Source: Pyricularia pennisetigena
Lineage: Eukaryota; Ascomycota; Sordariomycetes; Magnaporthales; Pyriculariaceae
Reading direction: 5' to 3'
Length of the DNA stretch: 25,751 nucleotides
NCBI RefSeq assembly: GCF_004337985.1
Contig: NW_021940925.1
Location: 593,914-619,664 of the forward strand
How positions within the stretch are numbered: position 1 is the first letter of the stretch; every line of letters begins with the position of its first letter. The translations under genes and the position numbers were made by a program. This document shows positions 9,429-19,252 of this stretch, piece by piece. The notes beneath the pieces are model-generated. The model ran no database searches. It was given only the letters and a program-made list of their open reading frames with translations, and was not told the DNA's origin.

Positions 9429-11199
9429 CTACTCGGGCTGGAAGTCCAGCTCTTCTATGGAGACATCTATAGAATTATTGCAGCTTCCGTAGCTTGTCCT
9501 GGGATCTGACCCAGCTTTTAGCTCTTTCAAGTAGCTCCGTAGAGCCCGCTTCACGTGGAGTCTGGCTTCCAAAGTGGCAGAGACTTGGTCCAGTTAGTTT
9601 GGCTCATGCATGTTGCAGGAGAAGAAACTCACCGAGTAACAACAGACGTCCGTTTCGACTTCTTTCTTCGCAGAGACAATCTTGCATGCCTTTTCTGATG
9701 ATGGCTTTGAGGTCCGGCTTTCCTTTGTACAGTCTTGCTCGACCGCCAAACGTCTTCGCCACCGTCGAGTCAGCGGCAGAAGGGGTGCCTTCCAAGGACC
9801 CTACGTTGTCGAAAATGGAGATCAAGATCATCTGAAGTCCGGTTAGCTGGGTCTGCACAAGGGTGAGGATAGACCTTGCCTTCTTGGTGTCCTGATCAAG
9901 GACCGGGTTGAGAAGCCACTTGCCGGCCGGGTTGACAATGTCTGGGAATGATTAGCGCTGACATGGCCGATACGGTACTCCATCGTCAAACTCACCTCGC
10001 TTTGAGATGAGCCAGACAAGATGGGCCTTTTGTCTGTTTCCCCCGGATACTAGCTCTCTGAGGTAAGCTGCTTGAGCAGCAATGCCGTAGCCGCTCGCCA
10101 GCAGCAGCACGAAATCGAACTCCAGCAGTGAAACACGTCTCCCAAATGGCCCACTGACGATGGCGTGTCGTCCTTCCTGACTATCTGCCAGATGGAGCTT
10201 CCTGGTAAACCCGCGACGGCGCTCGACAAAAAGGTCCAGGCTTTTTTGCCTATCTTTCGACCACGAAGTCACCACAAACGGGTGGCTTTGGATAGAGGAT
10301 GACGCGTCGAGCGACGGGACGGTCAGATTGATGTACTGGCCGGCGGCAACACGCAAAGGGCGGGGCAAATTAACAGTCACTTTGATCGCGACTGTATCAC
10401 GATCTGATGGCCTGACGGACACGCTTGCCAGCCTCCCCCCTTTCAGGTTGCGGCATATGAGGTAGCAAGTACGATACACGCAGAGGATTAAGAAAACGGT
10501 GACAAAGCTAACGCAATACACTTCCAAATATCCGGGGTTCGAAAAGTCAAAGACCGACCGCAGGTGCCAAGCAATACCTACAGCAGCACTGGCCGCTAAG
10601 CAGTAATGTAGCACGATGAACACTTCGTAAACCCGATTTCTGAAGAATCCGAAGGACGCAAGTATCAGAAGCTGGACGGCACAGGCAGCCTTTTACGGTC
10701 AGTTGATGATGTTAGACAGGCTCGACGCGAGAGTAGATTTCTTACAGAGAAGGCCAAAATATTGCTAAGGCTGCTAAAGGAAAACGAGCGACCGTTGAGG
10801 ACCATGCCTATGCTGTGAAAGGCTGTCAAAGCGGCCGTCGTCCATGCTGCAGCTCGATGGAAGAAAAAGTATGAATGACGGCTAGCACCAAGCAGATCAA
10901 TAAGGAGATCCGAATGAACGGCCAAAAGCAAAGGCTGGATGTTGAAGATGACCAAATACCCAGCTCGGACTGATCGGAGGGTGGGACTCTTGAAGAGTAT
11001 GAATATGTTAGCAGCCACGAAGCAGAGGCTCCACACAGCAATCGGTATGGGGAGTCTCCCCATATTGCGATAAAGGAAGCCGAAAGGCTGTCTGGAGAGG
11101 GTGTAGATGGCCTCTGTATCTGTAGATGAATCGCGAAGTCAAGAGTAGAAGAAGCAGGCCTCCGATGCACAGCGCGTAACGTTGGAGTACCGAGTCCAT
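9429..11199 (-). CDS. Ferric-chelate reductase (FRE family), N-terminus disturbed
   Basis: Plasma-membrane flavocytochrome that reduces extracellular Fe(III) with cytosolic NADPH. Well-supported exons are 11119-10746, 10689-9996, 9941-9633 and 9583-9429, with 56, 54 and 49 bp introns carrying clear CTAAC/CTGAC/CTAAT-type branch sites. Two His pairs 14 apart (FFFHR...FHSIG and VLHYC...AWHLR) are the bis-heme ligands. HPFVVTS is the FAD motif, and GPFG and ASGYGIA the NADPH site. The end, IEELDFQPE, is typical of the family. At the 5' side the first TM-like segment (11199 onward, CIGGLLLLLLTSRFIY) is out of frame with TLSRQPFGFLY. Either a weak-donor (GTTACG) 61-bp intron, 11120-11180, removes that TM, giving 516 aa, or there is an indel. 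Most FREs have a longer N-terminus. Confidence 0.85.
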
Positions 11200-11540
11200 T
11201 TTGAAGGAGAAGACAAGGGCTTTCTCCTTTGACTGATCTTGACCAGGGCACAAGGACCGGCCTTTCCTTACGTCAGTTCGCCAGAGTACACTGATACAAG
11301 AATGAATGCTGCTCAGATGCGCAGGAGGGGTCTAAAAGAAACTGGAACTTTCTTTCTGGCCATGAGATAGTGTTGTATCTGAGAATTAAGATGCTGCTTA
11401 TAATATCCATATTCGGTTTCAAGCCTTCTGGCAAATGCGTTCATGGCTATTCTGAAAGTGGCTCACGATTGGACGCATCTAAATTGGAAGGCAGTCATGG
11501 AAGCTGATACCTGCTTTAAAAAATCGCATATGTATACAGA
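11200..11540. other. Intergenic, ferric reductase promoter side
   Basis: No gene seen. It should contain the promoter of the minus-strand ferric reductase and of the plus-strand gene that follows. No GATA-type iron-regulator cluster (HGATAR repeats) stands out by eye. Confidence 0.3.
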
Positions 11541-11954
11541 ATGCGCATGATATCAGGTAATGCTACTTTTTTCATATCCAACGAAATGAACAACTTGATC
11601 TCGAGGGAAGGGTGCTCGGATAGGCCGCCTTGCTGGCAGCTGAAAGACGAGGTCGAACACGAGAGAATGCATAATTTGTTGATCGATCAGTGCGAGCAGC
11701 TTCAAGATACGATCTTCAGCAAAGAGTTGATAGAACAGGAGCTGTGTCTGACAAAGGACGCCCTGATAGAGACCACCAGTCAATTGAAATCGACTAATGA
11801 GAACTTGCAAAAGCTGCGTACTGCCGCAAGAACCGAGGCAAGGTCCAAGCACCAGCTTATTCTCACTCTATGGAACAGACTGAATGAGACCCAGCAGGTA
11901 GAAAACAAGCGCACCAGCAAGAAAAGAAAGTATGATGACTTCCTTAGAGGCTGA
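11541..11954 (+). CDS. Coiled-coil protein with C-terminal nuclear signal
   Basis: Single frame of 137 codons, family not recognised. From about residue 30 to 120 it is a long amphipathic helix rich in Leu, Glu and Gln with heptad-like spacing (for example LIEQELCLTKDALIETT and TNENLQKLR), almost certainly a coiled coil. It ends in a short basic patch KKRKYDD that looks like a monopartite nuclear localisation signal. The real start could be the ATG at 11541, 11547 or 11586. A GTAATG donor-like site right after the first ATGs could mark a short first intron. A role in dimerisation or as an adaptor is likely; no catalytic domain is present. Confidence 0.5.
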   Translation: MRMISGNATFFISNEMNNLISREGCSDRPPCWQLKDEVEHERMHNLLIDQCEQLQDTIFSKELIEQELCLTKDALIETTSQLKSTNENLQKLRTAARTEARSKHQLILTLWNRLNETQQVENKRTSKKRKYDDFLRG

Positions 11955-12115
11955 AAGAGAAAGGCAAATGGCAAACAGATGTGGGACGACTAGTGATGGC
12001 AAGAGCAGCCTACCTCACGGTCGAAGGTCAGGCGAGTCAGATCAACCTTTATTGGCTACGTAGACTGCGATTACGGCATACATACAGCTACCAACAAGCA
12101 GTTATTTGCTTCGTG

Positions 12116-12127
12116 TCTATATAAATA
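12116..12127 (+). promoter_or_regulatory. TATA box of the 12213 gene
   Basis: TCTATATAAATA lies about 95 bp upstream of ATG 12213 and 35-40 bp upstream of the alternative ATG 12159. With a normal TATA-to-transcription-start distance, the downstream ATG would leave a sensible 5' leader. Confidence 0.5.
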
Positions 12128-12212
12128 CAGTGAACCATGAATTCGTAGATGTCGAGAGATGTTCCATTGTTACCTATCGCACTGCGGCGTGACTCTGTAT
12201 GCGTCACATAAG

Positions 12213-12857
12213 ATGGCCACAAAGGACCGGTGGCGCGCAAGCCTTCAAAAGCTTTCATCTAAAATCAGTGCAGAAAAACGCCTCTGGGGACCCAAGATTG
12301 GAGAACTAAGAGAATTTGTCTTTTTCTCGGCCGACAGCAAGAAAGACAACGGAAGACCACTTCCAGATGTTGCGCCTGGTGCGTTCGTTAACGATCTGAG
12401 CGACCAGCGTCGGAAGGCTCGCACGCTTAGGCCACGGACCTTGCAACCCTATGACTTTAGAGGCCATAACATTCTCCTTTTGTCAGACTCGGACTCGGAT
12501 CGAGACGACTGTCCAGAAGAGTCCACAGCCGCCGCTACGGGTCCGGAAAGGCAGCGGTACAGCGTTCTTGGCGATGGTGACAAAGAACACAAAGGGGATG
12601 GGAAACCGAAGAAAACCCAGGCTGAAGTCGAGGTTCAGAAAGATCAGGCTGAATCACTCCCGTTAATCTATGGGCAAGACAGCAACGAAGAGGACTTTTT
12701 GGCAAACTCGGCAGTTGAAGAAGAATTGGTGAACGACATAGTCAAGCTTCTACCAGACCGGCCCCGGGCCGATTCGCCTACATTGGGTACCGATGGCGCT
12801 GTCATTCGACGGAACTGCAGATACAAAAGCCATGGCAAAGCTTTTCATTATCATTAG
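12213..12857 (+). CDS. Acidic nuclear-type protein with SIM-like motif
   Basis: Single-exon frame. I chose ATG 12213 (214 aa) over the in-frame ATG 12159 because its context (ATAAGATGGCC) is better and the extra 18 residues look like leader sequence. The family is not recognised. The N-terminal ~80 residues are basic with several Lys/Arg/Trp positions. They are followed by HNILLLSDSDSDRDD (about 85-99), a hydrophobic core next to acidic and phosphorylatable serines, the classic form of a SUMO-interacting motif. The rest is acidic and low-complexity (KKTQAEVEVQKDQAESL, EEDFLANSAVEEEL). No membrane or signal segments. Probably nuclear; the SUMO link is inference from one motif. Confidence 0.5.
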   Translation: MATKDRWRASLQKLSSKISAEKRLWGPKIGELREFVFFSADSKKDNGRPLPDVAPGAFVNDLSDQRRKARTLRPRTLQPYDFRGHNILLLSDSDSDRDDCPEESTAAATGPERQRYSVLGDGDKEHKGDGKPKKTQAEVEVQKDQAESLPLIYGQDSNEEDFLANSAVEEELVNDIVKLLPDRPRADSPTLGTDGAVIRRNCRYKSHGKAFHYH

Positions 12858-13080
12858 GATCATGCAGGAAATACCTTCGCCGACTGTACCGTCACGTAGT
12901 TCTCTGCCGGGAGTGGCTCTATCTCTATAATGTGATTGGACTAGCTTGAGCAGGCTGCTTGAAAGCGCCAGTAAACCGACATAGAATCCGATGTGCAAGC
13001 GATTCTCTGACAAAGTTTGGTATTACGGAGCTAGCATTTCTAATTATCTGGAAATAGAAGAAAATGAAGAACCAATGACG

Positions 13081-13733
13081 CTAGGACTCAATGAAGAGCT
13101 CGCGATGGGTAGTTGGGAGAAGGAGAATCGTAAAACATATGTGGACAAGAGATAGAATGAGCCCATTTACAGCAAAGCACAAAGAACAAAGAACAAACAT
13201 GGCCAGCTTCCTAGAAGAGAGACTTGCAGCTCCAGCAGTGGCGGGAAGACGAGCGGTAAAGCTTTGCCCTGCTGTTGGCTTTGGAATGACTGCGCCGGTG
13301 GCAGTGCTCGCGTAGGTCCAATTCATAGCGATGGGAAGGGAGCTTGCGCCGGTGGCAATCGGGATGTTCATGACGCCCAACGCAGTAGAGTTTATGGATG
13401 TAGATCTGGATGCACTGTCTGTAGAGTTGTTGGCAGGTCGCCTGGAGGGCAAGAGGGATGCCGTCTGGAGCAATGAATGTTATTGGTGAGCAAGGCTGAG
13501 ACCAGGCGATGTGTGTTGACTACGGGGCACATGCTTACCGCAACATGCGCGCTGCGATGCTTGAAGACGCAAGAAGCGTTGTCGGCGCGTATCTTGACGG
13601 TGATGTCGCAGCCAGCAGCGAGAGCATGGCTCACGCACGACCCTGAGCTCTGTGGGGCACCACCCATGGTTTGGGCATGAGCGGTCCCGGTGATAGCAGC
13701 AATCACTGTGAGACCGTTCATTTTCCAGCCCAT
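13081..13733 (-). CDS. Small secreted protein with Ser/Thr-rich stalk, GPI- or membrane-anchored
   Basis: Two exons, 13733-13539 and 13464-13081, separated by a 74-bp intron (GTAAGC ... TTGCTCACC ... CTCCAG), give 192 aa. ATG 13721 (residue 5) starts a clear signal peptide, MNGLTVIAAITGTAHA. The mature N-terminus has three cysteines (CVSHALAAGC and NASCVF). The spacing CxxxAxxxxGCD faintly recalls the start of a CFEM domain, but the full eight-cysteine pattern is missing. Exon 2 encodes a Ser/Thr/Ala-rich stretch with N-glycosylation sequons (NNST, NST, NWT). A hydrophobic segment LAMFVLCSLCFAVNGLIL follows a small-residue site, as in GPI-anchored wall proteins. A further hydrophobic stretch and polar tail follow it, so a real transmembrane anchor, or a missed 3' splice, is also possible. 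Confidence 0.55.
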
Positions 13734-14493
13734 TCAGCGAAGCGAAGAAACAGAGAGGCACTAATGTTGAACGAGGGGCATTGAAAGGTCCAGACTCGTT
13801 AATCGATTGCAGACAGTCAGTAATATATCAAGCGTGATCAGAGAAGCCGCATGCTCCTATCAGTTACCGCTGGTTTCGGCGTGCGATGTGTCAGAGCTAC
13901 TGGGCAGGTCTGCCCAGGTGGAAACAAGAGCATGCTTGCAAACTTACGGGGGATGTATCAAAGCACAGCCATAATACTGTAACGGTATCTGAAGGGTTGC
14001 CCGTCAGATGCTGGCAAGATAAGTCGCGCCTTGTTCTGCGAGTTCGGTACTGTGACACTGCGCAGTATTGTAAGCTTGAATTATGGGCATTTGAACTTAT
14101 CAAAGGCCAGTTGTGAACTTGAAACCAGGAACACGTCGTTCTTTGAGATCTTCGATGGAGTTGCCAGTCTCGCCACAAAGGCCTTGCAGAGGATAACTAC
14201 AGCATGCGACCTAAGTTTTGACAGACCAAAGTTCTGGCTATATCGAATGAGATAATAGCGTTACACAAAAAGTCTATTTTGCAGCTTTGTAGATTGCTAA
14301 TTTTCAAGCCTGACTCTATAGATGGCTGTGCTTCGATTCTCAACGAGAAGGCTCAACATCGGATTTGGAGGCAAGCTATGAACCCAAGACGCTGCCTCAA
14401 GAATCAGCTTACAGTTGTCATAAAACAGAGCTGCACAGTTCCATTCTCAAAATCAAGTGGAACTGTGCCTTTAGGCCTCGCATTTCTCATAAT
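13734..14493. other. Intergenic between divergent genes
   Basis: No gene recognised over 760 bp; it must contain the promoters of the secreted-protein gene (minus) and the 14494 gene (plus). An in-frame ATG at 14365 would extend the latter by 43 residues of low coding quality. Confidence 0.35.
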
Positions 14494-15684
14494 ATGGCAG
14501 GACCAAGAAAATCTCCACGGCTCCATCCGGAAGTACCTACCAACACTGCCCCTCAAAATGCCGCCCCTCAAGACACTACCCCTCAGAGTGATGGTAAGAG
14601 TATTGATGCTGCCAAGGAAAAGCATGGAAGCAAGAGAAAAGCCGATACACAAGAAGGGAATTCCGGTAAAGACTTGAGGGCTCCCAAGATACAACGACTG
14701 GAATCGAGCAATTCGCCTGCCAGCCTAGGAATTCCATCGATAGTGACAAACAGCTTTCCAGAGGACGCTCCCATGACTGGAACTTCTGTAAGCCCGGCAG
14801 CCAACCTCTTTGACCACCAAGGTCCTACCAAGTCAACACATGAGCAGGAGCCGTATTATGTCGATGAGTCGCATTTTGAAGAAACCTTCACAAGTGTCAC
14901 GTCTTTGACCGAGGCACATGCAGCACCAGGTTGGGATACAAAGATATTCCTAAGAGGACGGTCCACGTATCGGCTTAAGAAATATTATGGACTCTATTGG
15001 CTAGAAAGATCAAAGGTAAAACGGTTGGAGTGTGAAAAACGGTTCGAAGATAGATTGAACAAAGAAACGGAGAATTGGAAAGTCGAGGCCGTCAAAGCAG
15101 TGGCAATCGAGTATAAACAAGAGCTTTCGGAACACCGGTTCAACATGGGATATTTCTTCGACAGAGGCAATTGGAAGAAGAACAAGAACAACGTCTCGCT
15201 GATGCCATGGGCTATGCAGGTAGAACTCGCATGGCGCGATACAGTGACAGGGAAGATTCACACAACCTGGGAGGTGCCAAGCACAGTTCGGAAATTATTT
15301 GGCAGTCGTGACAAGGCAGAAAAGGCTATGCTCAACACAGCTGAGAAAAGAGCAGAAATATCCAGAGAACTGGAAGAAAGAAACCTCCCACAAAAGAGAT
15401 GGGAAACCCCGTCTCCAGATGCTTGGGCCAGAACCCAGGCAGGTACTGGGATGGAGACCACGTCTACAGCTATTTCAGATGCGAACCGGTCTCCAGCCGT
15501 CAAGATCGAGCCCCCGTCTCCGCAGGCCAGGAGTAAGAGCCCGTTCATGTTTGCGGACGGGGAGAATTCATCCCAGGATCCTGCGTCTGCGCAGAAGCAG
15601 CCGCAGTATGATCAAGCACGATCTTATCCAACCCCATCGCCCGATCCTTATGACAACGCAGGACAAGCCGGAACAAGCATTTGA
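14494..15684 (+). CDS. Nuclear-type protein with sumoylation motif, unknown family
   Basis: Single-exon, 396 aa from ATG 14494 (MAGPRKSPRL), chosen over the upstream in-frame ATG 14365 for its basic, typical nuclear N-terminus. Order: basic/Pro-rich start with short APQ-type repeats (NTAPQNAAPQDTTPQ), a bipartite basic patch (KRK ... KIQR), a Ser/Pro linker, then a conserved-looking core of about 160 residues rich in Trp, Tyr, Lys and Glu (RLKKYYGLYWLERSKVKRLE ... MPWAMQVELAWRD) with long helices. A disordered Pro/Ser tail follows. The tail holds VKIEPPSP (residues 336-343), a perfect phosphorylation-dependent sumoylation motif (psi-K-x-E-x-x-S-P). No known domain was recognised. The motif pattern suggests a SUMO-modified chromatin or transcription protein; this is inference. 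Confidence 0.65.
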   Translation: MAGPRKSPRLHPEVPTNTAPQNAAPQDTTPQSDGKSIDAAKEKHGSKRKADTQEGNSGKDLRAPKIQRLESSNSPASLGIPSIVTNSFPEDAPMTGTSVSPAANLFDHQGPTKSTHEQEPYYVDESHFEETFTSVTSLTEAHAAPGWDTKIFLRGRSTYRLKKYYGLYWLERSKVKRLECEKRFEDRLNKETENWKVEAVKAVAIEYKQELSEHRFNMGYFFDRGNWKKNKNNVSLMPWAMQVELAWRDTVTGKIHTTWEVPSTVRKLFGSRDKAEKAMLNTAEKRAEISRELEERNLPQKRWETPSPDAWARTQAGTGMETTSTAISDANRSPAVKIEPPSPQARSKSPFMFADGENSSQDPASAQKQPQYDQARSYPTPSPDPYDNAGQAGTSI

Positions 15685-16347
15685 GGGAATTACAGTTGAC
15701 TACGGGACCATGGGTTTACATCAATATTCGTTTCGTTTTAACTGCATTTAGTTTTAGATAGATTTAGATAGTGTCCTTTGTTTCTAATTGATTTCTTTCC
15801 AATCATGCCGCTTCGGCCGCTTTGGCTTCCGGAAGGAAAGTACCTCACGCGAGTTCTTGAGCTAGTTGGCTGCTGCAGAAACCTATAGCTAAGTTTTCTT
15901 CTATTCCCACGCTGTCGCAGTACTGAGCTGCGAATGAGCGTTGAATCCCTGGCATATGGCACCATTTTATCTGATTCTTGTTTCTCTGCTCACTTCGCTT
16001 CCATAAAGCCACAGCGGCTGATTGACTACGCAGCTAATAGTGGTAACACGCTCTTCTCATCGTTTGTATGCTCTCCCGAATGAAGCTATTCTCATGCTTA
16101 CTGTCTCACCGGTGTCACGGGGTTTCGCTCATACCACGATAATCTAGAGACAACACTGGGTTTCTGGGGCTATTCTCAATTTTTTTTCTTTCTTTGATTG
16201 GAAAGTATTTCTAATGACTATTCTCAAATCGTTCTCACGACACTACAATTCACTCGTATTACAGTAGGCGCATTCCTGTCATCACCCCGTTACACATCCG
16301 ATTCTGGTCCCCTTGAACCAACGTCTACCTGACTTCGTGGGACTAGG
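15685..16347. other. Intergenic stretch
   Basis: No convincing gene. AT-rich between about 16170 and 16260, with several TCTCA/TTCTCA runs; no element recognised. Confidence 0.35.
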
Positions 16348-16722
16348 TCAGTTCACTGATTGACTTGGCAATTCATGCTTCGCAATGGCGACACTACACC
16401 CCTCCAAAACCCCAATGCTATGCTGTAGCAGGGCAACATCGTTGCGCAATTGAGCAACGAGTTTTTGCAGCAACGACGTGACACGCCCAATATCATCCAA
16501 GATCTGCTTCTCATCTTCATCATCTGTCCAACCGTCGGTCATGTTGTCCGTGTCGCTGCCGAAGGCGGAGAATTCTGTACTTGCAGTTTCGAGATCGTCA
16601 TCTTCAGTCTCCGATAAGTCAGGCAAGCAGGAAGTGTAATTTCTGTGTACACAGGCGGTTTGGCTTCTGAGAGTGGGTAAAGTCATCCTGCTAGGTAGCC
16701 GATGGACGTTGGAAAGAAGCAT
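16348..16722 (-). CDS. Acidic protein with C-terminal coiled coil
   Basis: Single frame of 124 codons; the real start is probably ATG 16722 or the better-placed ATG 16686. Unknown family. The middle is very acidic and Ser/Thr-rich (DLSETEDDDLETASTE, DNMTDGWTDDEDE). It is followed by a Leu/Val-rich helix (ILDDIGRVTSLLQKLVAQL and NDVALLQHSIGVLEG) with clear heptads. A CCTAGCAG acceptor-like sequence directly upstream of ATG 16686 leaves open a missed first exon. It may act as a dimerising regulatory protein; no catalytic motifs. Confidence 0.5.
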   Translation of the reverse strand: MLLSNVHRLPSRMTLPTLRSQTACVHRNYTSCLPDLSETEDDDLETASTEFSAFGSDTDNMTDGWTDDEDEKQILDDIGRVTSLLQKLVAQLRNDVALLQHSIGVLEGCSVAIAKHELPSQSVN

Positions 16723-17057
16723 CTTAGGAGGGAGCGAGACGTACGAGAAGCCATGTTATGTACATCCCATGGATAAAAATGGATCTCACAAATCCCGCTT
16801 CTGCTCTAGACTGGAAGTGCTCCCGGGAAGCCATTTTCATTCTACTGTGCGCTTTTTCTGGCTTGGTAGATGACTCATGCGACTATGCAAATATCAGACC
16901 AGACGTTGAGGAGCCACATCCGTCAATCTCTCGCAGTTCACAACGTCTACTTTGGCTATTGCTTGCCTGAGTGCGTTGGGTCAGACTAAATATTGTCCCC
17001 CCCGTATGGAAGTGGTCTGTTTGTACAAATGTACACAGCCCAGCCTAGTCTGGCTCT

Positions 17058-17064
17058 TATATAG
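17058..17064 (+). promoter_or_regulatory. TATA box of the 17132 gene
   Basis: TTATATA about 70 bp upstream of ATG 17132, in a CT-rich context, at a distance typical for fungal core promoters. Confidence 0.45.
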
Positions 17065-17131
17065 GTCTCGAGTCTCCGATTCAATATGATTCAAGGGCAG
17101 TCATGTCAACCAAGCCAAAATCCCGCCAACA

Positions 17132-17680
17132 ATGTCATTCGGCCAGAGTCCCTCCAGTGAAAAGAAAGAATGGAATACCAAATGCAGACAGAAGCTAGCC
17201 GATCACATCAGTAAGTAGAACCGGATGAAGAGAAAACCAAAAGCTGACTCGGTTCCAGAAAAGCAGACGAACCTAACCGTGAGCCCCGGTGATGTACGCT
17301 TGTCAACCAAGGGGACTGCCTACACTTGGATATACACACCGCAAAGCAAGCACCTGTTTTCCAAAAACCTTTCGACTCACAGCTTGGAAGGGTACAAAGA
17401 GCTTTATTCCGATGTTGGCCGTACGTTTTACGCCACTCTGACAGACCCAAATTATCATAGAACAGAGAGCGACCGAGTCACGAGCGAGGAAGGAGGTGTG
17501 TCGAGCAATCCCAGGCGATTGTCTTGGACCGAGTTGGAAACTAAGCTTGTCAATTTGGAAACCAGATTTGCCACCTTGGAGGCAGATTTTGGACTTTGCA
17601 ACGCGTGGAAATTCACGTTTCTTGGGACGCTTGTCTTGGTTACTCTTTTAACACTGGCTTTATGTTATCATATATATTGA
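17132..17680 (+). CDS. Tail-anchored coiled-coil membrane protein, unknown
   Basis: Two exons, 17132-17210 and 17259-17680, give 166 aa. The 48-bp intron is textbook: GTAAGT, GCTGAC, TTCCAG. ATG 17132 is the ATG that stays in frame through the splice; the nearby ATG 17103 hits a stop. The N-terminal half is polar (KKEWNTKCRQKLADHI). The middle has Tyr/Trp-rich stretches (YTWIYTPQSKHLF). A Leu/Glu heptad helix (TELETKLVNLETRFATLEAD, about 117-136) leads into one C-terminal transmembrane helix of about 20 residues that ends four residues before the stop. This is the layout of tail-anchored proteins inserted post-translationally with the N-terminus in the cytosol, as in SNAREs, but it lacks a SNARE motif I could recognise. 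Confidence 0.65.
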
Positions 17681-19133
17681 ATCCCTAAATGTCATTTGGC
17701 TTCACATGCCCTGATCTTTGGGTGCTGCATACTCAAAACATCACAAGCCGCAAACGGCAGCGCGAGAAATAATGTCAACATCGTTATCTTTTTTAGATAT
17801 GTAATTAGCACAATGATGAATACTTATTCTTTTCCACAGAGAACGTAGCTGGTGTATAATCTATTACTTGTCATTGCTATCTCATGGCTAATCGGCAGCG
17901 AAAAAAAGCGCTGTTTTGCCAAGTTGGTTTCATTTGGACAGTTATGTGAACGAGGCGTAGGGGAGAAGGAGCCAATGGGTGCCAATGTTCTCTGGGTTTC
18001 CTGTCAACTCGCGCTTGTCAATAATGCAATAATGCATGGCGTACTAGATGCAAACTTGGCCACTGGGCAGGTCTGAGTCATACACTTAGCAACACCCTCG
18101 AAAGCCCGGTTTTGATGTAACTATTGGCTGCAGGTTAGACAAGAGGGTGAAAGTTTATCGGATTTCGGGGCGTTGCATATCGGTGACAAGATCGCAAAAA
18201 TACTATGTGATACCCCAGTGGCAGGGATACCCCGAAAGCAGAACACTATAGCAATTGCGGGCTTTTGTGATGAGCTGAAGGCTCAGCACGCAGCTGGATG
18301 GAGCTTGATCCGCTTCGACTTCTCTTCCCTGCGCAAATTTACGCCAGCACCAACAAGTGGATCATCTGCCGGGAGAAGCAAGGATCCACAGGACGGGGCG
18401 AAAAGCAGAGGACCAACAACTCCGAGCTTCGCCCGAATAGGCAGGAAGCTCTGCCCGGACTATGCTCTCCGCCCATCCGTAATTGCGCTGTGCGGTGATT
18501 AACTGGGCCTGCATCATCACACAAGTGAAGCAGAATTACGCTACTTTAGCCTCACCTCGATGAGTTGGATATGCCGACACTGCTTTCCGCTGCTGCATGC
18601 TTTGCCGCCCACTTTTCCTAGCCGTATTTCGCAGCGGCCTTTGGCTTTCGCCAGAGGCTGCGGACGGCAAAGATAACAAGCCGAGCCTACGGAGTTTGCT
18701 ACAAACTATGCCTACAAAACGAGCCAAGAAAACAGCCCAAAGACCGTTATTGTCCACTCCGTCCTGCTGTACTGTACACCTGATGACATCAATCCTACTT
18801 CTTTTCAGACGCGGTAAGCACGTCGCAGTGGGCTCTTCCAGCCACTGGCTCCGCAAGCGCCAGTCAGCCCACTTTATTTTGCATGTTGTCCTTCCGTGCT
18901 TTACGGGAAAGAATTAGATTCCTGCCCACAAGGAAAGAACTGACTCGGTGTGTTGATAGAGGGTGGAGAAAGCCGACCAACAGAACGCACGGTCTATCGA
19001 ACGACCAACACCTGTGCTGGATTGGTCGCCTGACTGCGTCATGGTACGGCGATTGGTTCGCACCAACGCAGAAGGGGCTGGGAAAGTGGGTTTCTACCCC
19101 GGACATGCCCGGAAATTTTCCAAATCAACCAAA

Positions 19134-19162
19134 CCCTTATTTCGCTACCAAGCTGTCGGTAC
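19134..19162. repeat. 29-bp direct repeat, unit 1
   Basis: Matches 19224-19252 at 25 of 29 positions, 90 bp apart. Both contain ATTTCGCTACC followed by a GTCGGTAC end. Confidence 0.55.
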
Positions 19163-19223
19163 GCATCACAGAGCAACGCAGGGGTTGTCAATTACAAAGC
19201 AATTTTCCCCCATATTCATAAAG

Positions 19224-19252
19224 CCCTCATTTCGCTACCGACCGGTCGGTAC
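19224..19252. repeat. 29-bp direct repeat, unit 2, containing a palindrome
   Basis: Second unit of the pair. Its right half carries the perfect 16-bp palindrome TACCGACCGGTCGGTA (19236-19251); in unit 1 the same place is only imperfectly symmetric. Confidence 0.6.

Noticed and set aside
13539..13733. CFEM domain in the secreted protein
   Set aside because: The first two cysteines fit loosely, but the C-x-C and later cysteines are missing in the supported frame. An alternative frame with more cysteines cannot be joined and would lose the anchor.
18173..18502. 109-codon plus-strand frame
   Set aside because: No domain, biased C-terminus, stop-rich surroundings and no splice sites that extend it; looks like chance.
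18536..18917. Overlapping frames of about 106 codons on both strands
   Set aside because: They mirror each other over the same bases, and neither shows domain or coding character.
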